Assembly: GCA_020047775.1 (NCBI GenBank)
Contig: JAIFNK010000075.1
Span: 1-7,850, forward strand
Direction of reading: 5' to 3'
Length of the DNA stretch: 7,850 nt
From: Akkermansia sp.
Lineage (GTDB): Bacteria; Verrucomicrobiota; Verrucomicrobiia; Verrucomicrobiales; Akkermansiaceae
This document shows positions 1 through 5,783 of the stretch, in pieces. Numbering within the stretch: the first letter of the stretch is position 1; each line of letters opens with the position of its first letter. The notes under the pieces were generated by a model. That model was not told the DNA's origin. It was given only the letters and a program-made list of their open reading frames with translations, and made no database searches. Position numbers and translations under genes: made by a program.

Positions 1-233
1 CGGATCCAACCGCTTTCCAGTTCGTCGAGCGGCGGGGTCTCGACGACGATCGGCTCGCCGAACAAATCGAAGCCACCGGATTTCGGCGCACCGCTCACCA
101 GTTGGATCATCCGCGCGGCGAGCTTTTCCTTGCCGCTGCCGTGGGCACCGCTGATGAGGAACGCATGCGCCAGCCGGCCGCGGTCGTGCGCGGAGGAAAT
201 CAAATCAAATGCCCGGTCTGCCAAAAACGCCAT
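1..233 (-). CDS. holB: DNA polymerase III delta' subunit, N-terminal part (cut by window edge)
   Basis: Seen: 77 codons read leftward from an ATG at 233 without a stop and are cut by the left edge. The protein begins MAFLADRAFDLISSAH, followed by LAHAFLISG and a Walker A loop GAHGSGKEK at residues 29-37. The run of a helix, then 'R-LAHAFL-SG', then a P-loop at about residue 30 is typical of clamp-loader AAA+ proteins. The KEK after the P-loop glycine fits delta' better than DnaX, which normally has GKT. Known role: delta' is part of the clamp loader that places the sliding clamp on primed DNA in the cytoplasm. An in-frame ATG at 260 and a TTG at 269 could extend the protein by 9 or 12 residues; 233 is preferred because it starts just before the conserved helix. 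No Shine-Dalgarno is obvious, only GGGAG about 13 nt upstream. Only the first quarter is visible, so another AAA+ clamp-loader paralogue is possible. Confidence 0.68.
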   Translation of the reverse strand, partial: MAFLADRAFDLISSAHDRGRLAHAFLISGAHGSGKEKLAARMIQLVSGAPKSGGFDLFGEPIVVETPPLDELESGWI

Positions 234-296
234 GCGGGGGCATCGTCTCCCGAACCCCATGCGTGGCAATCCGAAAATTTCCAGATCGCGACCTCA

Positions 297-439
297 GAGG
301 CTGTTTGAAAATCAAACTCTCGAGCTGGAAAGGAATTTGCGGAGACCGCACTTCCGCGTATGCCTCAATAAGGGGCATGGACGTCTCGTCCATGAGTGGG
401 GACGAGACGTCCCCACCCCCTATTTTCAGACAGCGCCTC
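297..439. mobile_element. candidate MITE-like non-coding element with terminal inverted repeats
   Basis: Seen: the left end reads GAGGCTGTTTGAAAAT (297-312). The reverse complement of 422-439 reads GAGGCGCTGTCTGAAAAT. They agree except for a 2-nt indel and one T/C change, giving a terminal inverted repeat of about 16-18 bases around a roughly 143 bp segment. No convincing ORF lies inside; the centre holds the perfect palindrome at 379-412. CCTCA occurs at both 292-296 and 436-440 and might be a target duplication, but it overlaps the inverted repeat on the right, so the boundaries are uncertain. The GAGGCTGTTTGAAAA type of end resembles, from memory, ends of some IS5/IS1182-like insertion sequences. 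It fills the spacer between the glycosyltransferase stop and the delta' gene. Inference: a non-autonomous mobile element or a structured intergenic repeat. A genome-wide copy count is not available here. Confidence 0.42.
379..412. repeat. nested perfect palindrome (13-bp arms, 8-nt loop)
   Basis: Seen: GGACGTCTCGTCC (379-391) and GGACGAGACGTCC (400-412) are exact reverse complements separated by ATGAGTGG. Each arm is itself a small hairpin (GGACG-TCT-CGTCC and GGACG-AGA-CGTCC), so the site can form one long stem or two short ones. After a 3x3 internal mismatch, G-rich sequence on the left (372-375) can also pair with C-rich sequence on the right (416-419). It lies 26 bases downstream of the glycosyltransferase stop. 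It could act as a transcription terminator or mRNA 3' stabiliser for that gene, but no T-run follows on the minus strand, so a classical intrinsic terminator is not supported. A REP-like repeat is the alternative. Confidence 0.8.
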
Positions 440-1619
440 ACGCACACTCCATCCGTGCCAGCCGCTCGGCGAGTGCGGCGTAGTCGGATTCCCCGGTGAA
501 CCCGTCGCGCGGGTGGGACGTGCACCGGCGTTTCACCGATTCCCATTCCGGGCGCTCCAGCGCCTCGAAAAACGCGACCAGATTTTCCTCCAACGGCTCG
601 GCGAAGGTCCATCCAAGCGCCTGCCGCTCGATCCAGCGGCCGGTTTCCGTGTCCTTCGCGCCGAAGACCGGCACGCCGAAAAACCCGCCTTCGTAAATCC
701 GGTTGGGCAGCAGCCAGGCGGAGTTGCCGTCCGGGTCACTCATGTCGAAGGCCCAGTTGAAATCGATTTCCGCATACAGCTCCGCCAGCTCGTCCGGATA
801 GAAATAGGAACCGCCGAACTGGAAATTCGGCAGATCGCCGAGCAAGCCGTCGAACTCATCCGCGAGGGTTCCCGCCGGATAGCCGCGCAGGACGAAGCGG
901 ATGCGATCCCCCAAGCGGGCCGCCAGCGAGTGCATCAACTCCAGACTCCGGCGGCAGCGCAGGGCTCCGAAGCAACCGACCACCCACGGCTTTCCACCAC
1001 ACGCCGGTCCGTTGTCCGGGGCGGCGGGCGCGGGCAGGCTCGGATAGAGCTTGTTTTCCAACAGGAAGATTTCCCCGGTATATCCCTGCACCGGCACGAA
1101 ATACTCGCGGACGAAGCCCGGCGAGGTCGTCACCAGCAGCGCCGAACGCTGCAAAACCGCCCGCTCGACGGCGCGCAGGATTTTCGAAAGCAACCCGCCG
1201 CCGGTCATCACCGGCTGGATGTCCGCGAGTTCGAGCACCAATGGAATGCGCCGGCCGGAGAAGAAGCGGCCTAGCAGCCCGAGCACGGCGTTATCGGTGT
1301 TCACCACGTAAATCACCGAGCAGTCACCCAGCCGGTCGCGGTTCGCCCAGAGCACGCCGATGCATTTTGCGAACGCCCACAAGCGCTGGAAATAGCGGCG
1401 GTTGTAGGTGGTCCCGAGATGGATGTTCTTCCACTTCGGCGGCACGTCCGCCTTGTCGCGCTCCCGGTGAAAGGTAAATCCAAGCACCTTCCGCCCCTGG
1501 TCCTGAAGCGCGGTGATGCGTTTCATCACCCGCGCGTCGCCACGCTCGTGCGCGAAGAAGGCGATGGGTTTCAAGTCGGGGGCGGGCACTGCGAAATGGT
1601 GTGAAATCACCGCCCGCAT
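438..1619 (-). CDS. GT-B-type glycosyltransferase (GT4/GT1-like)
   Basis: Seen: 393 codons, ATG at 1619, TGA at 440-438. The N-terminal half has a Rossmann-like beginning, PIAFFAHERGDARVMKR (18-34), then YVVNTDNAVLGLLG (104-117) and LVLELADIQPV (127-137). The C-terminal half begins WVVGCFGALRCRRSLELM (212-229), a usual start for the nucleotide-sugar-binding domain. NRIYEGGFFGVPVFG (306-320) matches the donor-site region of GT-B enzymes, where a Glu contacts the sugar nucleotide. No signal peptide or clear membrane helix is seen. Family knowledge: such enzymes transfer a sugar from an activated donor during exopolysaccharide, lipopolysaccharide or glycan assembly at the cytoplasmic face. Donor and acceptor cannot be told from sequence. 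No other glycan genes are nearby. Start: no Shine-Dalgarno is visible; the next Met, residue 32, would remove the first strand. A dyad lies just upstream (1631-1646), and the stop codon overlaps the edge of the candidate element at 297-439. Confidence 0.8.
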   Translation of the reverse strand: MRAVISHHFAVPAPDLKPIAFFAHERGDARVMKRITALQDQGRKVLGFTFHRERDKADVPPKWKNIHLGTTYNRRYFQRLWAFAKCIGVLWANRDRLGDCSVIYVVNTDNAVLGLLGRFFSGRRIPLVLELADIQPVMTGGGLLSKILRAVERAVLQRSALLVTTSPGFVREYFVPVQGYTGEIFLLENKLYPSLPAPAAPDNGPACGGKPWVVGCFGALRCRRSLELMHSLAARLGDRIRFVLRGYPAGTLADEFDGLLGDLPNFQFGGSYFYPDELAELYAEIDFNWAFDMSDPDGNSAWLLPNRIYEGGFFGVPVFGAKDTETGRWIERQALGWTFAEPLEENLVAFFEALERPEWESVKRRCTSHPRDGFTGESDYAALAERLARMECA

Positions 1620-1630
1620 TTCAAGGGAAT

Positions 1631-1646
1631 CTCAAACAGGTTTGAG
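1631..1646. promoter_or_regulatory. 16-bp dyad upstream of the glycosyltransferase
   Basis: Seen: CTCAAAC-AG-GTTTGAG is a perfect 7-bp inverted repeat with a 2-nt centre, ending 11 bases before the glycosyltransferase start codon at 1619. As RNA it would be a 6-bp stem with a CAGG tetraloop in the leader. As DNA it has the size and symmetry of a dimeric-repressor operator. It also lies 57 bases past the aroB stop but has no following T-run on that strand, so it is unlikely to be an aroB terminator. No known operator is recognised; the function is inference. Confidence 0.3.
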
Positions 1647-1703
1647 GGTTGGCCCGCCTCCGGACTGCGTAAATCGAGACTGGAAGCGAATCAATCTTCA
1701 GAG

Positions 1704-2810
1704 CTATTCCAGTTGATCGGGGTGAAGCGGGCAACGCAGCATTTCGATCGCCTCGCGGAGGTCGTCGGCGGTGACCGTGTTGACGACCTTGGCGCTGCCG
1801 AGCGCGTCGAGCACGACGAAGCGGATGGCTCCGGCGGAAAACTTTTTGTCGCGCGCGAGTTTTTCCATCACCTTGTCGGTGGTGATGTGTTTCGGGAGCA
1901 CCAGCGGCAGGTGATAGTGGTCCAACAGGGCGATGACCTTCTCGCTGTCGTCCGGCGAGAGACCGGCGTGGCGCTCGGATAGAAACAACGCGGCGCGGAT
2001 GCCGAGGGAAATCGCCTCGCCGTGCAACATCTCGCCGTAGGGCACCGCCGCCTCGATGCCGTGGCCGATGGTGTGGCCGAAATTGAGCAGCGCGCGGATG
2101 TCGCGCGTCTCGTGTTCGTCGGCTTCCACCACGCGCGCCTTGATGGCGATGTTGCGGGCGATGAGATCCGCCGGGACGTCGCGGCCGGCGGGATCAAAAG
2201 CGGCGAGGTCATCGAGCATCGCCGCGTCGCGGATGGCGGCGTGTTTGATCGCTTCCGCGAAACCTTCGCGGAATTCGCGGTCGGGAAGGGTGCGCAGGGT
2301 TTCCGGGTCGATGAACACCAGGCGCGGCTGATGGAAGGATCCTAGCAAATTTTTCCCCTCGCCCACGTTCACGCCGGTCTTGCCGCCGACCGATGAATCC
2401 ACCTGCGCGACGATGGTCGTCGGGATTTGCACGAAGGGAATGCCACGGAAAAAAATCGCGGCGACGAAGCCCGCCAGATCGCCGACCACGCCGCCGCCGA
2501 GGGCGACGACCATGGATTTCCGGTCGTGGCCGGCGCGGATCATTTCGCGGCAGAGGGTTTCCGCCTGGGTCATCGATTTCGACGCTTCGCCGGCGGCCAC
2601 CGTGTGCAGCGTCGGTCGAAAACCGGCGGCTTCGAGCGAGGCCATCAAGGCTCCCGAGTGAAATCTGGCAACCGTGTCATCGCTGATGATGGCGGCGCGC
2701 GAACCGGAGATTCCGGCGTTTTTCAGGGTTTCTCCGGCCCGGGCGAGCAGGCCCGGCTCGACGAGGACAGGGTAGGCGCGGTCGGCGAGATCGACGTGGA
2801 CGGATGGCAT
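1704..2810 (-). CDS. aroB: 3-dehydroquinate synthase
   Basis: AroB converts DAHP to 3-dehydroquinate, the second step of the shikimate pathway, in the cytoplasm with NAD and a divalent metal. Seen: 368 residues, the usual bacterial length. The glycine-rich NAD loop is ALGGGVVGDLAGF (103-115). The substrate/NAD region includes QIPTT (128-132), VDSSVGGKTGVN (137-148) and KNLLGSFHQP (153-162). The metal ligands by family alignment are E186 in EGFAEAIKH, H246 in NFGHTIGHGIE and H263 in MLHGE. K144 and K189 are present. No key residue is missing. Start: the ATG at 2810 gives MPSVHVDLADRAYPV, matching the usual N-terminus. An open frame continues upstream to a GTG-type start at 2960, but that extension is unconserved in character and would overlap the divergent methyltransferase. 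No Shine-Dalgarno sits directly before 2810; AAGGAG at 2856-2851 is 40 bases upstream inside a predicted hairpin loop. Confidence 0.97.
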   Translation of the reverse strand: MPSVHVDLADRAYPVLVEPGLLARAGETLKNAGISGSRAAIISDDTVARFHSGALMASLEAAGFRPTLHTVAAGEASKSMTQAETLCREMIRAGHDRKSMVVALGGGVVGDLAGFVAAIFFRGIPFVQIPTTIVAQVDSSVGGKTGVNVGEGKNLLGSFHQPRLVFIDPETLRTLPDREFREGFAEAIKHAAIRDAAMLDDLAAFDPAGRDVPADLIARNIAIKARVVEADEHETRDIRALLNFGHTIGHGIEAAVPYGEMLHGEAISLGIRAALFLSERHAGLSPDDSEKVIALLDHYHLPLVLPKHITTDKVMEKLARDKKFSAGAIRFVVLDALGSAKVVNTVTADDLREAIEMLRCPLHPDQLE

Positions 2811-2818
2811 GGCGGGAG

Positions 2819-2880
2819 CATGAAACAAGCGGGGCGCATGTCCAGACGATCTCCTTGTATCATGGCTTGCTGGTTTCATG
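2819..2880 (-). promoter_or_regulatory. predicted bulged hairpin in the aroB leader
   Basis: Seen on the minus strand: CATGAAAC (2880-2873), a 4-nt bulge CAGC, then AAGC (2868-2865) can pair with GCTTGTTTCATG (2830-2819). This gives 12 base pairs around a 34-nt loop and ends 8 bases before the aroB start codon. The loop holds AAGGAG (2856-2851), the best Shine-Dalgarno in the spacer. It is 11 nt before an ATG at 2839 that is out of frame with aroB. The 92 bp spacer also serves the divergent methyltransferase gene, so the same symmetry could instead be a DNA operator. The pairing is direct; control of aroB is inference. No known riboswitch class is recognised. Confidence 0.35.
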
Positions 2881-2902
2881 GATCTGTCTCTAGTCTTTTC
2901 CC

Positions 2903-3745
2903 ATGCCTCCACCGCCACGCCGCCCGTTCCACTCCCAGCAGGGTCGGAAACCCGGACCACCCACTGGAAACAAGCCCGCGCCGAAGGATCGCGGCTGGGA
3001 TGCCGTGGCTTCGTGGTATGACAAACTCGTCGGCGAATCCGGCTCGAACTACCACCAAAACGTCATTCTCCCCGCCGCCCTGCGGATGCTCGACCCCCAA
3101 CCGGGCGAATCCGTCATCGACATCTGCTGCGGCCAAGGCGTGCTCATCAAGCCGCTGCTGGAGGCGAAAATCGGGAAATTCACCGGCGTCGATGCCAGCC
3201 CGCGGTTGATTGATTTCGCAAAATCCCGCCACGGCGCGGATCCCAAGGTTTCGCTGATCGTCGCCGATGTCTGCCAGCCCGGAGCGTGGGCGAACGGCTC
3301 TCACGACGCGGCGACCTGCCTGATGGCGGTGCACGACGTGCCGGACTTGGTGGCGATGTTTTCCAATATTTCCCGCGCCCTCAAGCCGGGCGGCCGGGCG
3401 GTGATGGTGTTCATGCACCCGTGTTTCCGGATTCCGCGCAAGACGCATTGGGGCTGGGATGCGGATCAAAAAATCCAATATCGACGCATCGACAGTTATG
3501 CAACGCCGTTGGAAATCCCCATCACCACCCATCCCGGAAAGGGAACCGGCGAGGTGACGCAGTTCCACCACCGGCCGCTCGCGGATCTGCTCACCGCGAT
3601 GGGCAAGGGCGGGCTGGCCGTCACGGCATGCGAGGAACTCTACAGCCACCGCCGTTCGCAGGCGACCGGGCCATTCAGCAAGGCGGAGCATGCGGCAGCG
3701 GAGGAGTTTCCGATGTTCATCGCGCTCAAGGCGGTCAAAGCCTGA
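2903..3745 (+). CDS. class I SAM-dependent methyltransferase
   Basis: Seen: 280 residues. Residues 1-30 are rich in Pro, Lys and Arg and look disordered. The catalytic domain begins at WDAVASWYDKLVG (32-44). Motif I is VIDICCGQGVL (71-81), the SAM-binding glycine loop. Motif II is FTGVDASPRLIDFA (93-106), with D97 in the position that usually contacts the SAM ribose. IVADV (119-123) and ALKPGGRAVMVF (159-170) are the later core strands, as in Methyltransf_11/25 proteins. FMHPCFRIP (170-178) and the tail after 180 probably form the substrate lid. No signal peptide or membrane helix is seen. The substrate is unknown; small-molecule or cofactor methylation is as likely as anything else. The ATG start directly follows a pyrimidine-rich stretch without Shine-Dalgarno. 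It is divergent from aroB and converges on the toxin gene with a 6-base gap, with no strong terminator visible between them. Confidence 0.88.
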   Translation: MPPPPRRPFHSQQGRKPGPPTGNKPAPKDRGWDAVASWYDKLVGESGSNYHQNVILPAALRMLDPQPGESVIDICCGQGVLIKPLLEAKIGKFTGVDASPRLIDFAKSRHGADPKVSLIVADVCQPGAWANGSHDAATCLMAVHDVPDLVAMFSNISRALKPGGRAVMVFMHPCFRIPRKTHWGWDADQKIQYRRIDSYATPLEIPITTHPGKGTGEVTQFHHRPLADLLTAMGKGGLAVTACEELYSHRRSQATGPFSKAEHAAAEEFPMFIALKAVKA

Positions 3746-3751
3746 TTTCCA

Positions 3752-4213
3752 TTAGGCCAGAATCCTGGGCACCACCAGCCCCTCCGCGCCGGCGAGCTGG
3801 ATCTGGTTCGCATCGAACGATAGAAACTCCTTCGCCCCCAGCTCGACGGCGGTGGCGATGTGCAGGATGTCGAAACTCCGGTGCCCGCCGGTGACGGTGC
3901 GGGTTTTGGAAATCTGCTCGCCAGTGACCAGGATGCTGACGAGGTCGCAATCCACAATTTTCACGATGCCGAGGCTCACATGCTTGCCGATTTTCTCAAT
4001 CATCCGTTCGGATTCCCGCAGAGGATAACCGACATCCCGGTTTTTGCTGTGGCGGAATGCCTGGAAACGCGCGGACTGCCGGAATTCCCAGAGCAGCAAA
4101 CGGGTGACATGCAGCGGCTCGGCCATCGCATCACGGTAAGCCACGGCGCGGTCCGAGTTATCCTGTGTCCGATAGAGCGCACAAAGAAACGACGTGTCCG
4201 GGTAAGCGATCAA
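3752..4213 (-). CDS. VapC-like PIN-domain ribonuclease toxin
   Basis: Seen: 153 residues, slightly longer than the usual 130-145 for VapC. The PIN-domain acids are in place: D6 in YPDTSFLCALY, E43 in LLLWEF, D115 in RSFDILHIATA and D134 in FLSFDANQ. By family knowledge these bind Mg2+/Mn2+ for RNA cleavage, so the toxin looks intact. The start is TTG at 4213-4211. It is supported by GGAG 7 nt upstream (4224-4221), and its DTSFL strand begins right after. TTG overlaps the antitoxin TGA by 4 bases in total, which suggests translational coupling. The gene appears lower in GC than recF and the methyltransferase, consistent with transfer. VapC toxins typically cut initiator tRNA or 23S rRNA; the target here is not visible. 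An adjacent Phd/YefM-like antitoxin supports a type II module. Confidence 0.9.
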   Translation of the reverse strand: MIAYPDTSFLCALYRTQDNSDRAVAYRDAMAEPLHVTRLLLWEFRQSARFQAFRHSKNRDVGYPLRESERMIEKIGKHVSLGIVKIVDCDLVSILVTGEQISKTRTVTGGHRSFDILHIATAVELGAKEFLSFDANQIQLAGAEGLVVPRILA

Positions 4214-4485
4214 CTTCGGTCTCCGAGTTCGGCCTCCCGCATTTCTTTCACCTCATCGGCAGTGAAAACCCGGCCCCCCCAGGTTTCCTTCATCCAGCGA
4301 CGGTGCGCTTCAGCATCGAATTTCGGCACGACTTCTGACCGGGGAGGCGAAAGACGGGCGATCGGCTTGCCGTGTTTGGTGATCTCAATCTCCTCGCCAT
4401 CCGCCAGCCAGGCTTCCACCTTGCCGAAATCGTAGCGTAAATCCCTGATGGTGAGTGTTTGCATGGCCGTGATGTTTTGTTTCAT
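4210..4485 (-). CDS. Phd/YefM-like antitoxin of the PIN toxin
   Basis: Seen: 91 residues from the ATG at 4485. The N-terminal DNA-binding part contains TLTIRDLRYDFGKVEAWL (10-27), then GEEIEITKHGKPIARLSP (30-47), the classic Phd/YefM pattern (GEEVEIT-x-x-GKPVARL). The charged C-terminal part (about 50-91, with WMKETW and VKEMREAE) is the expected toxin-binding tail. Role by family: it neutralises the toxin and, as a dimer, represses its own promoter, aided by the toxin. Start choice: GTG at 4488, ATG at 4485 and ATG at 4464 are all in frame. The last begins MQTLTIRDLR and would give 84 residues, closest to the family N-terminus. No Shine-Dalgarno precedes any of them at normal spacing. A promoter-like sequence ends at 4489, so the mRNA could start almost at the start codon. 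Confidence 0.88.
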   Translation of the reverse strand: MKQNITAMQTLTIRDLRYDFGKVEAWLADGEEIEITKHGKPIARLSPPRSEVVPKFDAEAHRRWMKETWGGRVFTADEVKEMREAELGDRS

Positions 4486-4488
4486 CAC
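4469..4488. promoter_or_regulatory. inverted repeat over the antitoxin start region
   Basis: Seen on the plus strand: GTGATG (4469-4474) and CATCAC (4483-4488) are perfect reverse complements with an 8-nt T-rich loop. The repeat covers the GTG/ATG start codons at 4488 and 4485 and lies just downstream of the promoter-like sequence. Phd/YefM antitoxins bind dyads at or next to their promoters, so this is a candidate autoregulatory operator. As RNA it would be a hairpin at the very 5' end, directly before the alternative start ATG at 4464. Function is inference. Confidence 0.4.
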
Positions 4489-4517
4489 AAATTAGGTGGG
4501 AGCTCCTCCGAAGTCAA
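4489..4517 (-). promoter_or_regulatory. sigma70-like promoter of the toxin-antitoxin module
   Basis: Seen on the minus strand: TTGACT (4517-4512), a 17-bp spacer (4511-4495), then TAATTT (4494-4489). The -35 box matches five of six consensus bases, the -10 box only three of six. The spacer holds the 8-bp palindrome GGAGCTCC (4506-4499), a second candidate operator half-way between the boxes. Transcription would start about at 4482-4484, giving an antitoxin mRNA that is leaderless or nearly so for the ATG at 4485, or has a leader of about 20 nt for the ATG at 4464. The promoter lies between the recF stop and the antitoxin. Confidence 0.45.
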
Positions 4518-4530
4518 GTTGCCAGCAACG

Positions 4531-5592
4531 CTAGGTGAAAGTCACCTTCCCATCGCCGACGCGGAGTCGGCCGATGTCACCCAATGACGGTGTTTCCCTC
4601 ATCCAGTCGAGGTGCGTGGTGGTGATCCATTTCTGCGCGAGCGGCGGCAGGTGGTTCATCAACGCGTTGCGGCGGGAAGGGTCGAGCTCGCCGAAGATGT
4701 CGTCCATCAAGTAGATCGGGAGTTTGCCGCCGCGGCGTTCGAGCAGGGTGCCTTGGGCGAGTTTCAGGGCGAGGGCGAGCGTGCGTTGTTGGCCCTCGCT
4801 GGCGAATTCGGCGGCGGGCATGCCGTGGATGCGTAAATCCAGCTCGTCGCGATGCGGGCCGACGACGGCCTGGCGCAGGCGGGTTTCGCGTTCGCGCGCT
4901 TGCAGGATGGACTCGCGCAGATCCGGGCCGCTGGCGGGCAGGTAATTGAGCGTGAGCGGTTCGTCCTTGCCGCTGACCGCGCGCTGGGCCTCGGCGGCGA
5001 GCGGCGCGAGTTCCGCGATGAGGCGGGCGCGGGTCTGCATCAGGACGGTGCCGTGTTCCACCAGGATTTCCTCGTAGGACAGAATTTCCGCGTCGCGGGG
5101 GCGGCCCTCCTTGAGCAGCAGGTTCTTCGCCCGCAGCGCCCGGCGGTAGCGCGACCAGGAGCGACGGTAGGCGGGATCGATCTGCGCGCCGAGGAAATCG
5201 AGGTAGCGTCGGCGGCCCTCGCCGGGGCCGCGGACGAGTTCGAGATCCTCGTTGCCCATCCACACGACCAACCCGCCGTCTGCGAGGTAGCGGGACTGGC
5301 TGGGAAGGGTTTCCTCATCCGCCTTCAAAAACAGCCCTTCACGGGAGGACCGCACCTGCCGCTCCGAGCCCCACGGATCGCCGGCGATGCCGAAGCCCTT
5401 GCCGCCGAAGCGCCCCATCGCGGTCATCCGGTGGGTGCGCGGCGAGTGCAGGCGGACGAGCACACAGATGGCTTCGAGCACGGAGGTTTTTCCCTGCGCG
5501 TTGTCGCCGGTCAAAATCGCGCCTTCCGCCGGGACCTCCAGGTCCAGCGATTCAAAACATCGGAAATCCATCAACCGCAGCGAGCGAAGCAC
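4531..5592 (-). CDS. recF: DNA replication/repair protein RecF
   Basis: RecF is an ABC/SMC-like ATPase that, with RecO and RecR, helps load RecA at single-strand gaps and stalled forks. Seen: 353 residues, normal for the family. It opens with LRSLRLMDFRCFESLDLEVP. Walker A is GDNAQGKT (29-36), followed by SVLEAI. The family motif VVGPHRDEL lies at 243-251. The ABC signature is ASEGQQRTLALALKLAQ (264-280). Walker B is IYLMDDIFGELD (293-304), with the D-loop running into PSRR; THLDW (326-330) includes the switch histidine. All ATPase residues are present. The start is GTG at 5592; the first ATG, residue 8, would remove the first beta strand, so GTG is preferred. No Shine-Dalgarno is visible. 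The stop is TAG at 4533-4531. In many bacteria recF lies with dnaA, dnaN or gyrB; here none of these is adjacent, and its downstream neighbour is the toxin-antitoxin module. Confidence 0.96.
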   Translation of the reverse strand: MLRSLRLMDFRCFESLDLEVPAEGAILTGDNAQGKTSVLEAICVLVRLHSPRTHRMTAMGRFGGKGFGIAGDPWGSERQVRSSREGLFLKADEETLPSQSRYLADGGLVVWMGNEDLELVRGPGEGRRRYLDFLGAQIDPAYRRSWSRYRRALRAKNLLLKEGRPRDAEILSYEEILVEHGTVLMQTRARLIAELAPLAAEAQRAVSGKDEPLTLNYLPASGPDLRESILQARERETRLRQAVVGPHRDELDLRIHGMPAAEFASEGQQRTLALALKLAQGTLLERRGGKLPIYLMDDIFGELDPSRRNALMNHLPPLAQKWITTTHLDWMRETPSLGDIGRLRVGDGKVTFT

Positions 5593-5783
5593 GGCGCAGG
5601 AATAGAGGGAAATCCGCGGGCTGGGAAGGGACGAGTGTGGTGGTGCGTGGGAAACGCGGCGGAAGATTTGCAGACAGCGTTTTTCTGGCTACCTTGTCCG
5701 GCGTGCGGAATTGCGGGATTGACTCCGGAGGGTCGGTTTTGCTGGTCTTCCGCTGCTCAACTCATCATTCCTCATCCTCTCTT
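5593..5783. other. divergent intergenic region between recF and the secreted-protein gene
   Basis: This 191-base spacer must hold the 5' control regions of both flanking genes. TTGACT at 5719-5724 resembles a -35 box on the plus strand, but no acceptable -10 box follows at 16-18 bases. No Shine-Dalgarno is present before either the GTG at 5592 or the ATG at 5784; the latter follows a pyrimidine-rich run with TCATC repeats. I see no RNA gene, convincing hairpin or small ORF. Confidence 0.5.

Noticed and set aside
396..1274. Long open frame on the plus strand opposite the glycosyltransferase
   Set aside because: It is the antisense shadow of a high-GC gene; its translation is low-complexity Arg/Gln/Glu-rich with no domain, while the minus strand encodes a clear glycosyltransferase.
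2811..2960. N-terminal extension of AroB by up to 50 residues
   Set aside because: The extension has no family similarity, overlaps the divergent methyltransferase gene, and the normal AroB N-terminus begins at the ATG at 2810.
2876..3691. Minus-strand 271-codon frame opposite the methyltransferase
   Set aside because: The plus strand carries intact SAM-binding motifs; the antisense product has no recognisable fold and would overlap the divergent aroB leader.
3740..3757. GCCT...AGGC repeat between the convergent methyltransferase and toxin genes as a terminator
   Set aside because: Only four base pairs with a 10-nt loop and no T-run; too weak to call.
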